Source of the DNA: G965222505 sp965222505
GTDB taxonomy: Bacteria > Bacteroidota > Rhodothermia > Rhodothermales > DATKEJ01
Length of the DNA stretch: 64,000 nt
NCBI GenBank assembly: GCA_965222505.1
Contig: OZ244956.1
Location: 4,278,001-4,342,000, forward strand
Direction: 5' to 3'
Shown: piece after piece, positions 62,501 through 64,000 of the stretch
How positions within the stretch are numbered: the first letter of the stretch is position 1
Layout of the letters: the number at the start of each line of letters is the position of its first letter
Notes under the pieces: generated by a model
Seen by the model: the letters and a program-made list of their open reading frames with translations, nothing else
Databases searched by the model: none
What the model was told of the DNA's origin: nothing
Program-made: the position numbers and the translations under genes

Positions 62501-63005
62501 ACTGGGCCTCGCCAAAAACGAAAACCCGTTGCAGGGCGCATTCATCATCGAGGAACTGACCGATCTGGTGGAAGAAGCCGTGTTGCAGGAGTTCGAACGG
62601 ATCAACCACCGGGGTGGCGTGTTGGGGGCAATGGAGACCATGTACCAGCGCGGCAAGATTCAGGAAGAGTCGATGTACTACGAGCAGAAGAAGCACACCG
62701 GCGAATTGCCCATCATTGGCGTGAACACCTTCCTGGCCGAACCCGATGGGGAAGCAGAGGCCGAAGGGCCGGTGGCCTTGATGCGCTCAACCGAGGAAGA
62801 AAAGCAACGGCAGATTCACAACCTGCGGCAGTTTCAGGCAAGGCGCGTGGAACAGGCACCAGATGCCTTGAGGTACCTGCAAGAAGAAGCCCGGACGGGC
62901 GGCAACCTGTTTGCTACCCTGATGGAAACCGTCAAGGATTGCTCCCTCGGCCAGATTACCAGCGCCCTGTTCGAAGTGGGTGGAGAATATCGGCGGAACA
63001 TGTAG
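59565..63005 (+). CDS. icmF: IcmF-type fused B12-dependent acyl-CoA mutase
   Basis: 1146-residue fusion. Cobalamin-binding domain at about 10-130 ([27 protein letters not shown]), MeaB-like GTPase at about 197-420 (Walker A [41 protein letters not shown]), then the CoA mutase barrel to the end ([40 protein letters not shown]). This domain order is that of isobutyryl-CoA mutase fused; the G-domain probably protects B12. Length typical. It interconverts branched and linear acyl-CoAs. Confidence 0.95.
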   Translation: [1146 protein letters not shown]

Positions 63006-63013
63006 AAGTATTT

Positions 63014-63141
63014 CGTGATGCGTGTTGCGTGAACTTTATCCCTATTGCTGTAGGCAGCATCAGAATCTTCGTCCACACTTAACCGGTTATTCGGTTGCAT
63101 TGTCCGTGGCCAAATTCACGCAACACGCAACACGCATCACG
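63014..63141. repeat. Inverted CACGCAACACG-unit repeat
   Basis: Left arm CGTGATGCGTGTTGCGTGAA (63014-63033) and right arm TTCACGCAACACGCAACACG-CATCACG (63115-63141). The right arm has one extra 7-bp unit. It lies between icmF and the DUF937 gene. Confidence 0.8.
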
Positions 63142-63249
63142 ATCCCTTGAGATCAAGCTTCTAATCCCCTATCTTGATTTTACACAGGTAGCACGCGGTT
63201 ATTGCATCCTCTTCACCTTTTGACCACCGTATAAAACACAACCAATCTT

Positions 63250-63861
63250 ATGGATTCTCTTATTGGCATGCTCACCCAGCAACTTGGTGCGCAAGCAGTC
63301 GGCCAGATCGCAAAAAAACTCGGTGCCGACCAAGGCATGATCGGCAAAGCCATTACGGCGGCGCTCCCCATGATTATCGGCGCGCTCGCCAAAAACGCCA
63401 GCAACAAACGCGGGGCTGAGTCATTGGCCAACGCCATTGAGCGGGATCACGACGGTAGCATCCTTGGCAACCTCGGCGGTTACCTCGGCGGGCCACAAGC
63501 CACCAAAGACGACGGCATTCTGAAGCACATTTTCGGCTCCAAACGTGGCGGTGTCGAAAGCATTCTCGGGCAGATGGCTGGGTTGAATTCTGGTCAGTCG
63601 GGTAACCTGCTCAACATGCTGGCGCCCATCGTGATGGGTATGCTGGGTAAAGCCAAAAAGACCGGCAACCTGGACGCTGGTGGATTGGCCGAAATGCTCG
63701 GGCAACAGCGCCGCCATATTCCGGCCCCAACGCCCAAAGTAGGCGGTGGCCTCCTCGATGGCCTCCTGGGCATGATGGACTCGGACCGGGATGGCAGCTA
63801 CAAAGACGACCTCCTCGGCCTCGGCGCCCAGATTCTAGGTGGCGTAATGAGCCGGAGATAA
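63250..63861 (+). CDS. DUF937-family protein
   Basis: 203 residues, helical and Gly/Leu-rich: QQLGAQAVGQIAKKLGAD, KAITAALPMIIGALAKNAS, GGVESILGQMAGLNSGQSGN and MLAPIVMGMLGKAKK. This is the DUF937 pattern, whose function is unknown. A Gly-rich C-terminus with an acidic EF-hand-like loop (DSDRDGSYKDDL) might bind Ca2+. No signal peptide, so likely cytoplasmic. Confidence 0.85.
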   Translation: MDSLIGMLTQQLGAQAVGQIAKKLGADQGMIGKAITAALPMIIGALAKNASNKRGAESLANAIERDHDGSILGNLGGYLGGPQATKDDGILKHIFGSKRGGVESILGQMAGLNSGQSGNLLNMLAPIVMGMLGKAKKTGNLDAGGLAEMLGQQRRHIPAPTPKVGGGLLDGLLGMMDSDRDGSYKDDLLGLGAQILGGVMSRR

Positions 63862-63864
63862 ATT

Positions 63865-64000
63865 ATTGGTGATTGGTAATTTACTGCGTTAATCGCTACG
63901 CTCGTTTGTGATTGATGATTTGTTATTGAGCGCTTACAAATCACCAATCACAAATGCCCAATCACCACACGAGGCGCAAGCCGACTGTACGAAGTAAATC
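63865..64000. repeat. Inverted AATCACCAATCAC-unit repeat, copy B2 (runs off right edge)
   Basis: Left arm TTATTGGTGATTGGTAATTT, right arm ACAAATCACCAATCACAAAT. The final 48 bases are identical to 51086-51133. The element may continue past the window. Confidence 0.85.

Overview
The window looks like chromosomal DNA of a GC-rich member of the Bacteroidota/Rhodothermota group, most likely a Rhodothermales-like bacterium. Evidence: several secreted proteins end in type IX secretion (T9SS) type A sorting domains (24380-25249, 25378-26319, 36339-39620); there is a PorV/PorQ-like outer-membrane protein, a DUF5683 protein, a Haem_bd protein, Ser/Thr kinases with TPR or PEGA tails, an IcmF-type fused mutase and an actinobacterial-style one-chain 2-oxoglutarate dehydrogenase (Kgd). 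No rRNA, tRNA, CRISPR array or prophage was seen. The taxonomic call is inference from gene content.

Layout. 1-4254 (minus): tetR - outer-membrane factor - adaptor - RND pump efflux operon. 4396-8094: PorV-like barrel, a phosphatase-superfamily pseudogene, a lipoprotein, a small membrane protein and an O6-alkylguanine repair protein. 8246-16672 (minus): TPR-tailed Ser/Thr kinase, S9 peptidase, mutS. 16972-23050: ZIP transporter, purL, then a redox cluster (trxA, glutaredoxin-like, trxB). 23389-26319: haem-binding protein and two T9SS cargo proteins. 26325-35113 (minus): a tightly packed six-gene operon of three glycosyltransferases, an ABC exporter, a double phosphotransferase and a beta-barrel. 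35525-44023 (minus): DUF5683 protein, a 1093-residue Kelch/FN3 surface protein, a PEGA-tailed kinase, a sigma-54 activator and a lipoprotein. 44111-51024: a decayed region with pseudogenes, a membrane-bound winged-helix regulator, an amidohydrolase and a cupin. 51216-63861: kgd, rpsU, rdgB, dtd, lipoprotein, PPTase, an IS982-type insertion, icmF and a DUF937 protein.

The most interesting biology is at 26325-43033. Three intergenic sequences resemble sigma-54 -24/-12 promoters (before the glycosyltransferase operon, before the Kelch/FN3 gene, and before the activator gene). A 15-bp dyad, GYGCA-N5-TGCRC, lies near all three, as a pair spaced exactly 21 bp at two of them. Together with the adjacent activator and kinase this suggests a self-contained sigma-54 circuit that co-controls an uncharacterised glycan or glycolipid synthesis/export operon and a large adhesin-like protein.

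The second strong signal is the density of intergenic repeats. One class is unusual: many intergenic regions carry long inverted arms made of degenerate short units (ACGTAGAAC-type, AATCACCAATCAC-type, CACGCAACACG-type, GACAATTGACCATT-type). Another is a three-hairpin element with a fixed frame and variable stems. There is also a 92-bp palindromic element, one copy of which carries a 99-bp tandem triplication.
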